NCBI GenBank assembly: GCA_029779535.1
Contig: JAKPAG010000072.1
Span: forward strand, 1 to 33,161
Length of the DNA: 33,161 bases
Direction of reading: 5' to 3'
Origin: Pseudomonadota bacterium
Lineage (GTDB): Bacteria > Pseudomonadota > Alphaproteobacteria > Sphingomonadales > Sphingomonadaceae
This document shows positions 8,556-16,811 of this stretch, in pieces. The notes beneath the pieces were generated by a model. The model ran no database searches and had not been told where the DNA came from. It saw only the letters and a list, made by a program, of their open reading frames with translations. The translations under genes were made by a program, and so were the position numbers. Numbering within the stretch: the stretch's first letter is position 1; each line of letters opens with the position of its first letter.

Positions 8556-9062
8556 GGCCAGGACCTTGGGGTCCTGACCCTGGTCCGGTTCCCCGACGAA
8601 GGCCGCGATCCAGTCCGGCAGGCTGCGCTGCAAAGCAGGGGCCATGTCGTCCGGCAACTGGGCGGGATCGAAGAAGGCCACCTCGATCACTTCGCGCCCG
8701 TCGCAGCGCGGGGTCCCTTCGACCCGCCCGCCGATCACGTGGACGCGGTTGATGGTGCCGTAGAGCGGTTCATCGACCATCGCGATCGAGCGCGCATCGA
8801 GCAGGGCACAGCCCGTTTCCTCGGCCAACTCCCGCAAGGCAGCCGCCAGCGGGCTTTCCTTGGCGGCAACCCCGCCTCCCGGCAGCATCCAGCGGCGGCT
8901 GCCATAGGAATGGCGCACCAGCAGCAGGCGTCCCGCCCCGTCAAAGGCCAGCACCCGGCAGCCCACCAAGCGCGGCTTGGCCAGCCGCCACCAGCGGCGG
9001 CGCAATTCGTGCGCCACGATATAGGCGGCACGGTGCAGCGGCGGCGGGATCAGGCGAAGCAT
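8541..9062 (-). CDS. Nudix hydrolase
   Basis: The 173-residue protein contains a complete Nudix box (GX5EX7REUXEEXGU) at residues 63-85, with the glutamates of RELAEETG that bind the catalytic metal. Family members hydrolyse nucleoside diphosphates linked to other groups. Nothing in the sequence fixes the substrate. The Arg/Trp-rich N-terminus (residues 21-30) is not part of the Nudix fold. The ATG at 9062 overlaps the end of the pgl gene by 13 bases, so the two are probably co-transcribed and coupled. At the other end the last codons overlap convergent dinB. Confidence 0.88.
   Translation of the reverse strand: MLRLIPPPLHRAAYIVAHELRRRWWRLAKPRLVGCRVLAFDGAGRLLLVRHSYGSRRWMLPGGGVAAKESPLAAALRELAEETGCALLDARSIAMVDEPLYGTINRVHVIGGRVEGTPRCDGREVIEVAFFDPAQLPDDMAPALQRSLPDWIAAFVGEPDQGQDPKVLALEQR
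8554..8581 (+). terminator. Hairpin immediately after the dinB stop codon
   Basis: A 7-base perfect stem pairs 8559-8565 (CAGGACC) with 8570-8576 (GGTCCTG) around the loop TTGG. Four more pairs (8554-8557 with 8578-8581) follow one mismatch. It lies right after the dinB stop and inside the 3' end of the convergent Nudix gene. No T-tract follows, so it may block antisense read-through rather than act as a classical intrinsic terminator. Confidence 0.45.
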
Positions 9063-9670
9063 GTGACCGGCTGGCGTGCGGCGGCAAGCAGGCGCGCCAC
9101 CGGAAGATCATGTTCGCCGCGCCGGGCCGCTTCGAACAGGGCGCGCTTGTCCGCCCCGCGGATGACGAACAGCACCGCGTCGCTATCCAGCAGGGCGGGG
9201 ATGTTCAGGCTGAGACGGGGAAACGGCGCTTCTGGCGGCAGGGGATCGGGCACCAGGCGGCGCACGGGTTGCGGATCGTCGGCGCGTGGATCGGTGTTGG
9301 GAAACAGCGAGGCGATGTGCCCATCGCCGCCCATGCCCAGCCAGGCCAGCGCGAAGTGCGGCGGGCGCGCCCCTTCGGCCAGCGGTACGATCCGCGCGCC
9401 CAGTGGTTCGAGCAAGGCGCGGATCCGGCCGACGTTGCTGGCCGGGTGATTTTCCGCAACCAGGCGGTCATCGCCCGGCCAGACATCGATCCGCGACCAG
9501 TCCAGCCCCAGGTCGGCCAGTTGGCGCAGGATCGGGAACGGGGTTGACCCGCCGGGCAGGGTGATTGCCACGCGATCCGGTGAAGCGGCCAGGGCCAAAG
9601 TCAAGCGCGCGTGCAGCCAATCGGCAACTGCGCGATCATCTGCATTCACGATCATTTCGACTTGCGACAT
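9050..9670 (-). CDS. pgl: 6-phosphogluconolactonase
   Basis: The 206-residue cytosolic enzyme hydrolyses 6-phosphogluconolactone to 6-phosphogluconate in the oxidative pentose phosphate and Entner-Doudoroff routes. Family landmarks are LPGGSTP (near residue 38), the W-x-GDDR segment (WPGDDRLV) and GMGGDGHIASLFP in the second half. It is slightly shorter than the usual 220-240 residues but complete at both ends. The ATG at 9670 gives the standard N-terminus. The usual partners zwf, edd and glk are not in this window; the gene is coupled to a Nudix hydrolase instead. Confidence 0.9.
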   Translation of the reverse strand: MSQVEMIVNADDRAVADWLHARLTLALAASPDRVAITLPGGSTPFPILRQLADLGLDWSRIDVWPGDDRLVAENHPASNVGRIRALLEPLGARIVPLAEGARPPHFALAWLGMGGDGHIASLFPNTDPRADDPQPVRRLVPDPLPPEAPFPRLSLNIPALLDSDAVLFVIRGADKRALFEAARRGEHDLPVARLLAAARQPVTCFA

Positions 9671-9691
9671 GAAGCGCCGGTAACAGGTTTA

Positions 9692-9705
9692 TTCCCCTAC
9701 GGGAA
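9692..9705. promoter_or_regulatory. Imperfect palindrome upstream of pgl
   Basis: TTCCC-CTAC-GGGAA forms a 14-base dyad 22-35 bases upstream of the pgl start codon, inside an AT-richer 107-base gap. The minus-strand sequence TAGGGGAATAA recurs almost exactly (TAGGGGAATTA) upstream of the M23 peptidase gene at about 32343-32357. A shared regulator or a promoter element is possible; the function is inferred. Confidence 0.3.
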
Positions 9706-9777
9706 CCAGCACACAAACCTATGCATCCGAAATAGTTCAATTTTTCTGAAGTATTTCATAGTCGCCGCCGCACCGCG

Positions 9778-10326
9778 TCAGCGCGCGCTGATCCCCAGCC
9801 ACGCCGCCAGCGTCAGCAGCAGCGCGCCGACCACGCGGCGCAGCGGAGCGAGATTGCGGGACAAGAGCTGGTCCGAAGCCAGCCACCCGGCCGAAACCAC
9901 CCCCGCCCCGCCCAGCATCCCGCCCAGCGCCGCCGGAACGTGCGCGGCAGTGCCAACGGCGATAGCGAAGATCAGGAACCGCGCCGCATCCAGCAGTTGC
10001 TGGGCGAACAGCACCAGCGCGAAGGCCCCCAGCGAATGGGTCGGTTCATCCGGGATGCGGGTCTTGCGGGCCAGCAGCATTTCGATTCCCGCCAGTGCCA
10101 GCGCCAGCGCGGCGAAGATCTGGCGCTGGATCGGCCCCATTGACGGCAATGCCAGCCCGGCCATCGCCGCCGCCAGCGCGCCGCTGGCCAGCACGCACAG
10201 CAGCGCGACGAGCAGCGCCATCGGCCGCATGCCATGGCGCACGGCCAGCGCCGCGACCAGCAATTGATCGCGCGCGCCGATCCCGGCCACGAACACCGCC
10301 AGCAAGGCAAAGAGAAAGCCGGACAT
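9778..10326 (-). CDS. Degenerate TMEM165/GDT1 (UPF0016)-like membrane protein
   Basis: The 182-residue product is almost entirely hydrophobic, with about six predicted membrane helices in two halves. The stretch AGIGARDQLLVAALA (residues 14-28) resembles the first signature helix of the UPF0016/GDT1 cation transporters, where E-x-GDK-T is expected. The second half has FAQQLLDAARF (from residue 107) at the corresponding place. The acidic cation-binding residues are not conserved in either half, so manganese or calcium transport cannot be assumed. It lies 33 bases downstream of the LysR gene on the same strand. A 107-base AT-richer gap separates it from pgl. The family placement is by eye and could be wrong; a plain unknown integral membrane protein is the alternative. 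Confidence 0.6.
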   Translation of the reverse strand: MSGFLFALLAVFVAGIGARDQLLVAALAVRHGMRPMALLVALLCVLASGALAAAMAGLALPSMGPIQRQIFAALALALAGIEMLLARKTRIPDEPTHSLGAFALVLFAQQLLDAARFLIFAIAVGTAAHVPAALGGMLGGAGVVSAGWLASDQLLSRNLAPLRRVVGALLLTLAAWLGISAR

Positions 10327-10359
10327 GCCCGCCTGACTGCCCCGCCCCGCGCCGCGCCG

Positions 10360-11280
10360 TCAAGCGCCGGGTGGCACCAGCGGCGGCAGCAGCACTTCGC
10401 GGTGCTGCTGCACCGCCGCCTGGATCCAGTCCTTGCCCGCCCTGATCCGGGCCAGCTGGTGCGTGTCGCGGTGGGTCACCAGCCAGAACGAACGCTCGAT
10501 CCGCCGCGCCGGCAGCACCGACACCAGCCCCGGATCGGCATCGCCGATAAAGCACGGCAGCACCCCGATCCCCGCCCCGGCGGCGATCAGCTGGTGCTGG
10601 GCATTGATGCTGGACGAGCGCAGCTGCGGCGACAGGCCGGGGTGAAATTCGTCAAGATAGCGCAGCTCGGGCGCATAGATCAGATCGGGGATATAGCCGA
10701 CCAGGCGGTGGTTTTCGGCCAGGTCCGCCACCCGCGCGGGCGTGCCCCGGTCCGCCAGATAGGCTGGGCTGGCATAGAGCCGCAGCGCATAGTCCGACAG
10801 CTTGCGCGCCAGCATCGGCCCGGCCTTGGGCCGCGACAGCATCACCGCGATGTCCGCCTCGCGCTTGGACAGGCTGAGGAAGCCGCTGCTTGCCACCAGG
10901 TCCAGCGTCAGCCCCGGATGCCGCACCGCGAATTCGGGGACCAGCCGGGCCAGGAACCAGCTGCCGAACCCTTCCGACACGCTGACCCGCAGCGTGCCCG
11001 CCAATTGCGGCCCGCCCGCCGCCGCGCTGCTTTCACCGATCGCCCCGGCGGCCAGGGCCATGGCTTCGACCTGGACCAGCAGGCGCTCGCCCGTTTCGGT
11101 CAGGACCTGGCCTTCGCGGGTCTGTTCGAACAGGGTCGCGCCCAGCCGTGCTTCCAGCCGGCGCAGGCGGCGGCCCATGGTCGTGGCGTCCACCCCCATG
11201 GCGCGGCCCGCGCGGCTCAGTTGCCCGGCGCGGGCGATGGCCAGGAAGGCTTGCAGATCGCTCCAGTCGGTTCCCTGCAT
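10360..11280 (-). CDS. LysR-family transcriptional regulator
   Basis: The 306-residue protein has an N-terminal winged helix-turn-helix (about residues 1-60, with LQAFLAIARAGQLSRAG and RRLRRLEARLGATLF). A C-terminal LysR substrate-binding domain follows. The ATG at 11280 is chosen over the in-frame start at 11322 because family members begin a few residues before the D-L-x-x-F motif. It also leaves the intergenic region free for regulation. The gene is divergent from mmsA, with 92 bases between start codons that contain a TGCA-N7-TGCA dyad. It therefore probably regulates the valine catabolic operon and its own gene. The inducer is unknown. In Pseudomonas the equivalent mmsAB operon is controlled by an AraC-type regulator, so this is a different arrangement. 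Confidence 0.9.
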   Translation of the reverse strand: MQGTDWSDLQAFLAIARAGQLSRAGRAMGVDATTMGRRLRRLEARLGATLFEQTREGQVLTETGERLLVQVEAMALAAGAIGESSAAAGGPQLAGTLRVSVSEGFGSWFLARLVPEFAVRHPGLTLDLVASSGFLSLSKREADIAVMLSRPKAGPMLARKLSDYALRLYASPAYLADRGTPARVADLAENHRLVGYIPDLIYAPELRYLDEFHPGLSPQLRSSSINAQHQLIAAGAGIGVLPCFIGDADPGLVSVLPARRIERSFWLVTHRDTHQLARIRAGKDWIQAAVQQHREVLLPPLVPPGA

Positions 11281-11304
11281 TTTCGCATGTCCATCCGGCA
11301 AAAT

Positions 11305-11322
11305 TGCACATTGCCTGCACAT
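11305..11322. promoter_or_regulatory. Candidate LysR operator between the LysR gene and mmsA
   Basis: The sequence has the dyad TGCA-N7-TGCA at 11305-11319. The same bases also form a direct repeat of TGCACAT (11305-11311 and 11316-11322) spaced 11 bases apart, one helical turn. It lies 51-68 bases upstream of the mmsA start and 25-42 bases upstream of the LysR start. Dyads with a seven-base centre in divergent intergenic regions are typical of LysR binding sites; binding itself is inferred. Confidence 0.4.
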
Positions 11323-11372
11323 CTATTTGGCGGCAGGGCTGTTCGCCAAGCAGAATCGAGAGGACCCCTGCC

Positions 11373-12872
11373 ATGCGCTTGATCGATCACGTCATCACCG
11401 GCGGCACCGCCGGGCTTGCCAGCACCCGCAAGAGCCCCGTGTTCGATCCCAACACCGGCGCGGTGCAGGCCGAAGTGGTGCTGGGCGGGCAGGACGCGCT
11501 GGACCGCGCGGTGGCCGCCGCACAGGCCGCGCAGCCCGCCTGGGCCGCGACCAACCCGCAGCGCCGCGCCCGCGTGATGTTCAATTTCAAGGCGCTGGTC
11601 GAAGCCCGCATGGACGAGCTCGCCGAACTGCTTTCAAGTGAGCACGGCAAGGTCATCGCCGATGCCAAGGGCGACATCCAGCGCGGGCTCGAAGTGGTCG
11701 AATTCTGCTGCGGCATCCCGCACGCGCTAAAGGGCGAATATACGCAAGGCGCCGGGCCGGGGATCGACGTTTATTCGATGCGCCAACCGCTGGGAATCGG
11801 CGCGGGAATCACCCCGTTCAACTTTCCCGCGATGATCCCGCTGTGGATGGGCGCGGTGGCGATGGCGACCGGCAATGCCTTCATCCTCAAGCCGAGCGAG
11901 CGCGACCCTTCGGTCCCCAATCGGCTTGCGGAACTGTGGCTGGAAGCCGGGCTGCCCGAAGGGATTTTCCAGGTGGTCCACGGCGACAAGGAAATGGTCG
12001 ACGCGATCCTGGATCATCCGGCCATCTCGGCGGTCAGCTTCGTCGGCTCGTCCGACATTGCCCACTATGTCTACAATCGCGGTGTTGCCGCCGGCAAGCG
12101 CGTGCAGGCGATGGGCGGGGCCAAGAACCACGGCATCGTCATGCCCGACGCGGACCTTGACCAGGTGGTGAACGACCTTGCCGGTGCGGCCTTTGGCTCG
12201 GCGGGCGAGCGCTGCATGGCGCTGCCGGTGGTGGTCCCGGTGGGCGAGGACACCGCCGAGCGGCTGCGCGCCAAGCTGATCCCCGCGATCGCCGCGCTCA
12301 AGGTCGGCATTTCGACCGATCCCGAAGCGCACTATGGCCCGGTCGTGACCCAGGCGCACAAGGAAAAGGTCGAAGGCTGGATCCAGAAGTGCGCCGATGA
12401 AGGCGCGGAACTGGTGGTCGACGGGCGCGGCTTCAAGTTGCAGGGCCGCGAGAATGGCTTCTTCGTCGGCCCGACGCTGTTCGACCATGTCACGCCCGAC
12501 ATGGACAGCTACCACAACGAGATCTTCGGCCCCGTCCTGCAGATCGTCCGCGCCAGGGACTTCGAGGAAGCGCTGAGCCTGCCGACCAGGCACCAGTATG
12601 GCAATGGCGTCGCCATCTTCACCCGCAACGGCCACGCCGCGCGCGAATTCGCCGCGCGGGTGAACGTCGGCATGGTCGGGATCAACGTGCCGATCCCGGT
12701 GCCGGTCGCCTACCACACCTTTGGCGGCTGGAAGCGCAGCGCATTCGGCGATACCAACCAGCACGGCATGGAAGGGGTGAAGTTCTGGACCAAGGTCAAG
12801 ACTGTCACCGCCCGCTGGCCCGATGGCGGCGGGGACGGATCGAACGCCTTCGTCATCCCGACGATGGGGTGA
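11373..12872 (+). CDS. mmsA: CoA-acylating methylmalonate-semialdehyde dehydrogenase
   Basis: The 499-residue aldehyde dehydrogenase-family enzyme converts (S)-methylmalonate semialdehyde to propionyl-CoA with NAD+ and CoA, the last step of the distal valine pathway. The family segments GITPFNFPAMIPLW and GAKNHGIVMPDAD are visible. The catalytic cysteine is C281 in GERCMALPV, and the C-terminal GGWKRSAFGD is typical of MmsA. The ATG at 11373 follows a GAGAGGA ribosome site; the longer open frame upstream runs through the regulatory region. It is the first gene of the valine operon. Its stop overlaps the start of the deacetylase gene by one base (TGATG). Confidence 0.96.
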   Translation: MRLIDHVITGGTAGLASTRKSPVFDPNTGAVQAEVVLGGQDALDRAVAAAQAAQPAWAATNPQRRARVMFNFKALVEARMDELAELLSSEHGKVIADAKGDIQRGLEVVEFCCGIPHALKGEYTQGAGPGIDVYSMRQPLGIGAGITPFNFPAMIPLWMGAVAMATGNAFILKPSERDPSVPNRLAELWLEAGLPEGIFQVVHGDKEMVDAILDHPAISAVSFVGSSDIAHYVYNRGVAAGKRVQAMGGAKNHGIVMPDADLDQVVNDLAGAAFGSAGERCMALPVVVPVGEDTAERLRAKLIPAIAALKVGISTDPEAHYGPVVTQAHKEKVEGWIQKCADEGAELVVDGRGFKLQGRENGFFVGPTLFDHVTPDMDSYHNEIFGPVLQIVRARDFEEALSLPTRHQYGNGVAIFTRNGHAAREFAARVNVGMVGINVPIPVPVAYHTFGGWKRSAFGDTNQHGMEGVKFWTKVKTVTARWPDGGGDGSNAFVIPTMG

Positions 12873-13828
12873 TGGCTCGCCTGCGCCGCCTGTTGCTGCT
12901 TGCCCTGGCGCTGCTGCTGGCGCCTGCTGCGGCGCAGGCGGACAAGGTGATTGCCTTGTCGTTCGACGATGTTCCGCGCGATCGCGGCGCGTTCTTCACC
13001 CCGGACGAGCGGACCCGCTGGCTGATCCAGGCGCTGCAGCGCGCACAGGTGCGCCAGGCCGCGTTTTTCGTCACCCCCGGCCTGCTAGAGGAGCCGGACG
13101 GGGCAGGCGGCGAACAACGCATCGCCGCCTATGTCGCGGCGGGTCACGTGATCGCCAACCACAGCGAAAGTCACGGCGCCCTGGCAAGCAGCGCTGCCCC
13201 GGCATACCTGGCCGACGTCGACAGTGCGACGGCCTGGCTCAAGCCCCGTCCGGGCTGGCGGCCGTGGTTCCGCTTTCCCTATCTTGATGAAGGCGGCACC
13301 GACATCGCCAAGCGCGACGCGATCCGCCAGGGCCTGGCCGCGCGCGGCCTGCGCAACGGCTATGTCACCGTCGATGGCAGCGACTGGCTGATCGAGGATC
13401 TGTGCCTGCGCGCGCAGGCCGAGGGCAAGCCGATCAACATGCGCGCCCTGCGGGACTTCTACGTCAACACCCAGGTCAATGCCGCCGAAGCTGGCGATGC
13501 CTTTGCCCGGCAGATGCTGGGGCGATCACCGGCCCATGTCATGCTGCTGCACGAGACCGACATTGCCGCCCTGTTCATTGCCGATCTGGTCGCGCAGCTG
13601 CGCCGACTGCACTGGCGGGTGGTCCCGATCGACGAAGCCTATGCCGATCCCCTGGCCCGAATGGCCCCCAACCCGCGTTCGGCCGTTGGCACCCTGCTCG
13701 ACCAGATCGCCGACGAACGCCGCGCCGAAGAACCGCTCTGGCCCCGCGCCATGAGCAGGGACACGATGCGGTTCGAATTTGACAAGCAGGTAATCGCTGC
13801 CAATGCCGCCGCAGCAGGAGCACACTGA
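12872..13828 (+). CDS. Secreted NodB-type polysaccharide deacetylase
   Basis: The 318-residue protein has a signal peptide: Arg-rich start, Leu/Ala core and a probable cut after AQA at residue 23. A carbohydrate esterase 4 (NodB) domain follows. Metal and catalytic residues are visible as SFDD (D32/D33), NHSESH (H97 and H101) and RFPY (R134-Y137), with a late LHETD motif. It probably removes acetyl groups from a periplasmic glycan, perhaps peptidoglycan; the substrate is inferred only. The ATG at 12872 overlaps the mmsA stop by one base; a GTG at 12869 is an alternative. The stop is 3 bases before the acyl-CoA dehydrogenase start, so the gene is embedded in the valine operon although it has no metabolic link to it. 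Confidence 0.88.
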   Translation: MARLRRLLLLALALLLAPAAAQADKVIALSFDDVPRDRGAFFTPDERTRWLIQALQRAQVRQAAFFVTPGLLEEPDGAGGEQRIAAYVAAGHVIANHSESHGALASSAAPAYLADVDSATAWLKPRPGWRPWFRFPYLDEGGTDIAKRDAIRQGLAARGLRNGYVTVDGSDWLIEDLCLRAQAEGKPINMRALRDFYVNTQVNAAEAGDAFARQMLGRSPAHVMLLHETDIAALFIADLVAQLRRLHWRVVPIDEAYADPLARMAPNPRSAVGTLLDQIADERRAEEPLWPRAMSRDTMRFEFDKQVIAANAAAAGAH

Positions 13829-13831
13829 TTC

Positions 13832-14977
13832 ATGACTGACCAATTTGCCCTGACCGCCGACCAGCTGGCCATCCAGGACATGGCGCGCAAGTTCACCGCC
13901 GACCGGATCACCCCCTTCGCCGCCGAATGGGACGAGAAGTCGCACTATCCGGTCGATGTGTGGAAGGCCGCCGGCGAACTGGGCTTCGGCGCGATCTATG
14001 TGTCCGAGGAGAGCGGCGGGATCGGTCTTGGCCGGCTGGAAGCCGCGCTGATCATGGAAGCCATGGCCTATGGCTGCCCGGCCACGAGCGCCTACATCTC
14101 GATCCACAACATGGCCGCGTGGATGATCGACACTTACGGGTCGGACGCGCTGAAGGAACGGTTCCTGCCGGACCTGGTCTCGATGGAAAAGATCGCCTCC
14201 TACTGCCTGACCGAACCGGGTTCGGGATCGGACGCGGCGGCGCTGAAGACGAGCGCACGGCTCGACGGGGACCATTACGTCATCAACGGCACCAAGCAGT
14301 TCATCTCGGGCGCGGGCTATAACGACGTCTATGTCTGCATGGTCCGCACCGGCGAGCACAAGTCGGGCGGGATCACCTGCCTGGTGGTGGAAAAAGGCAC
14401 TCCCGGACTGTCGTTCGGCGCGCCGGAAAAGAAGCTGGGGTGGAACGCCAGCCCGACCGCGCAGGTCATCTTCGAGGATTGCCGCGTGCCGGTTGCCAAC
14501 CGCGTCGGGGCCGAGGGCGAAGGGTTCCGCTTCGCCATGGCGGGGCTCGATGGCGGGCGGCTCAACATCGGGGCCTGTTCGCTCGGCGGGGCGCAGCGCT
14601 GCCTGGATGAGGCGATCGCCTACACGAAGGACCGCCAGCAGTTCGGCCAGCCAATCGCGGATTTCCAGAACACCCAGTTCATGCTGGCTGACATGGCCAC
14701 CGATCTGGAAGCCGCGCGCGCCCTGCTTTACCTTGCCGCCTGCAAGGTCAGCGCGGGCGCGCCCGACAAGAGCCGTTTTTCCGCCATGGCCAAGCGCCTT
14801 GCCACCGATAGCGGCAGCGAAGTGGTCAACAAGGCGCTGCAGCTGTTCGGCGGCTATGGCTACCTCAGGGACTATCCGATCGAGCGCTTCTGGCGTGACC
14901 TGCGCGTCCATTCGATCCTCGAAGGGACCAACCAGGTGATGCGGATGATCGTTGGCCGCGACCTGCTGCGCCAGTAA
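13832..14977 (+). CDS. Acyl-CoA dehydrogenase, probably isobutyryl-CoA dehydrogenase
   Basis: The 381-residue flavoprotein has the acyl-CoA dehydrogenase signatures CLTEPGSGSDAAAL in the middle domain and FGGYGYLRDYPIERFWRD near the end. The catalytic base is E364 in ILEGTNQV, the position used by short-chain and isobutyryl-CoA dehydrogenases. Its place in an operon with all later valine enzymes makes isobutyryl-CoA to methacrylyl-CoA the likely reaction, with electrons going to ETF. 2-methylbutyryl-CoA is a possible second substrate. The ATG at 13832 is preceded by AGGAG about a dozen bases upstream, a rather long spacing. Confidence 0.92.
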   Translation: MTDQFALTADQLAIQDMARKFTADRITPFAAEWDEKSHYPVDVWKAAGELGFGAIYVSEESGGIGLGRLEAALIMEAMAYGCPATSAYISIHNMAAWMIDTYGSDALKERFLPDLVSMEKIASYCLTEPGSGSDAAALKTSARLDGDHYVINGTKQFISGAGYNDVYVCMVRTGEHKSGGITCLVVEKGTPGLSFGAPEKKLGWNASPTAQVIFEDCRVPVANRVGAEGEGFRFAMAGLDGGRLNIGACSLGGAQRCLDEAIAYTKDRQQFGQPIADFQNTQFMLADMATDLEAARALLYLAACKVSAGAPDKSRFSAMAKRLATDSGSEVVNKALQLFGGYGYLRDYPIERFWRDLRVHSILEGTNQVMRMIVGRDLLRQ

Positions 14978-14987
14978 GGGGAAGGCC

Positions 14988-16031
14988 ATGACCGACGAAA
15001 TGCTGATCCGCCGCGAGGGACATGCGGGGTTCCTCTCGCTCAACCGCCCCAAGGCGATCCATGCCCTGACGCTGGACATGGTCCACGCGATGACCGCCGC
15101 GCTGCTGGAATGGCGCGATGATCCCGCCGTGAGCGTGGTGATCATCGACCATGCGGAGGGCCGGGGCTTCTGTTCGGGCGGGGACATCGCCTTCCTGCGC
15201 AATTCGGCGCTGAACGATGGCGGGGTTTCGGGGCGCAGATTCTTCCACGACGAATACCAGCTCAACCACCTGATCTTCACCTATCCCAAGCCGGTGGTCG
15301 CCTTCATGGATGGTATCACCATGGGCGGGGGCGTGGGGATCAGCCAGCCGGCAAGGTTCCACGTCGCGACCGAGAACACCCGCTATGCCATGCCCGAAAC
15401 AGGGATCGGTCTGTTTCCCGATGTCGGCGGCGGCTGGTACCTGTCGCGCCTGCCGCACCGGATCGGCCAGTTCCTGGCGCTGACCGGCGCGCGGCTTGAC
15501 GGGGCGGAGTGCAAGTGGGCCGGTCTTGCCACCCATTACCTGCCGCACGATGCCCTGGCCGAAGCGAAAGACCGACTCGCCCACGGACACGACCCGGCCC
15601 AGGCGCTCGCCGCGCTGGCCGTCACCCCGCCCCCGGCGCGGATCGAAGGCAATGCGGTGCAGATCGCACGCCACTTCGCCTCCGACCGTTACGAGGAGAT
15701 CCTGGCCAGCCTGGCAGCCGACGACAGCGATTGGGCGGCGAAGGAACTGGCCACGCTGCGCACCAAGTCGCCCCAGACCTGCAAGGTCGCATTGCGCCAG
15801 CTGGCCGACAGCCTGGGCTGCGCCACCTTTGCCGAAAACATGGCAATGGAATACCGCGTGGCCAGCCGCGTCCTGACCCTGCCCGACTTCGCCGAAGGCG
15901 TGCGCGCAGTGATCGTCGACAAGGACAACGCGCCCCAGTGGAACCCGGCCACGCCCGAAGGCGTGACCGACGAGTTGATCGACAGCATTTTCGCGGCCCT
16001 GCCCGCCAATGAAGAATGGAAACCCCTATGA
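14988..16031 (+). CDS. 3-hydroxyisobutyryl-CoA hydrolase
   Basis: The 347-residue crotonase-fold enzyme releases CoA from 3-hydroxyisobutyryl-CoA in valine degradation, avoiding build-up of reactive methacrylyl-CoA. Oxyanion-hole segments are [12 protein letters not shown] and [12 protein letters not shown]. The HIBCH signature [15 protein letters not shown] supplies E137 and D145, matching the Glu/Asp pair spaced eight residues apart in human HIBCH. Length also fits HIBCH rather than a 260-residue hydratase. The ATG at 14988 follows AAGGGGAAGG closely; an in-frame ATG at 14952 lies inside the previous gene. The stop overlaps the next start as ATGA. Confidence 0.95.
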   Translation: MTDEMLIRREGHAGFLSLNRPKAIHALTLDMVHAMTAALLEWRDDPAVSVVIIDHAEGRGFCSGGDIAFLRNSALNDGGVSGRRFFHDEYQLNHLIFTYPKPVVAFMDGITMGGGVGISQPARFHVATENTRYAMPETGIGLFPDVGGGWYLSRLPHRIGQFLALTGARLDGAECKWAGLATHYLPHDALAEAKDRLAHGHDPAQALAALAVTPPPARIEGNAVQIARHFASDRYEEILASLAADDSDWAAKELATLRTKSPQTCKVALRQLADSLGCATFAENMAMEYRVASRVLTLPDFAEGVRAVIVDKDNAPQWNPATPEGVTDELIDSIFAALPANEEWKPL

Positions 16032-16810
16032 GCTTTGAAACCATCCTCGTCGAACAGCGCGGTGCGGTGACGCTGATCACGCTCAATCGTCCCTCGGCGC
16101 TCAACGCGCTCAACAGCCAGGTGCTCGAAGAACTGATCGAGGCTTTCGCCGCCTACGAGGCCGATCCGGGCCAGCGCTGCGCGGTGCTGACGGGCGCGGG
16201 CGAAAAGGCCTTTGCCGCCGGCGCCGACATCAAGGAAATGGCCGAAAAGCCGGCCGCCGAATTCTATGCCCAGGACTTCTTCAGCCGCTGGACCAGCCAC
16301 CTGGTCAAGACCACCCGCAAGCCGTGGATCGCCGCGGTCAACGGCTTTGCGCTGGGCGGCGGGTGCGAACTGGCGATGATGGCGGACTTCATCATCGCGA
16401 GCGAAAACGCCAAGTTCGGCCAGCCGGAAATCAAGCTGGGGGTCGGCCCCGGCATGGGCGGCAGCCAGCGCCTGACCAAGGCCGTGGGCAAGGCCAAGGC
16501 GATGGAAATGTGCCTGACCGGGCGGATGATGGGCGCCGAGGAAGCCGAACGCAGCGGCCTCGTCGCCCGCGTCGTGCCGCTCGCTTCGCTGGTCGAAGAC
16601 GCGCTGAAAACCGCCGCCGAAATCGCCGCGATGCCGCCGCTGGCCGCCATGGCCAACAAGGAAATGGTCAACGCCGCGTTCGAAACCACGCTCGACCAGG
16701 GCCTGCTGATGGAACGCCGCATCTTCCAGGTCCTCACCGCGACCGAGGACAAGGCCGAAGGCATGGCCGCCTTCATCGAGAAGCGCCCCGGCGTGTGGAA
16801 GGGGAAGTAA
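16028..16810 (+). CDS. Enoyl-CoA hydratase
   Basis: The 260-residue crotonase has both catalytic glutamates of true hydratases: E114 in [11 protein letters not shown] and E134 in FGQPEIKLG, 20 residues apart as in mitochondrial crotonase. The oxyanion-hole segment [11 protein letters not shown] is also present. In this operon it should hydrate methacrylyl-CoA to 3-hydroxyisobutyryl-CoA, the substrate of the enzyme encoded just upstream. The ATG at 16028 forms a four-base ATGA overlap with the hydrolase stop; an ATG at 16016 would add four residues and cannot be excluded. The next gene starts two bases after its stop. Confidence 0.94.
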   Translation: MSFETILVEQRGAVTLITLNRPSALNALNSQVLEELIEAFAAYEADPGQRCAVLTGAGEKAFAAGADIKEMAEKPAAEFYAQDFFSRWTSHLVKTTRKPWIAAVNGFALGGGCELAMMADFIIASENAKFGQPEIKLGVGPGMGGSQRLTKAVGKAKAMEMCLTGRMMGAEEAERSGLVARVVPLASLVEDALKTAAEIAAMPPLAAMANKEMVNAAFETTLDQGLLMERRIFQVLTATEDKAEGMAAFIEKRPGVWKGK

Positions 16811-16811
16811 G

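Noticed and set aside
13526..15280. Minus-strand open frame of 584 codons across the valine operon
   Set aside because: It is antisense to three well-supported genes and has no motif or ribosome site of note.
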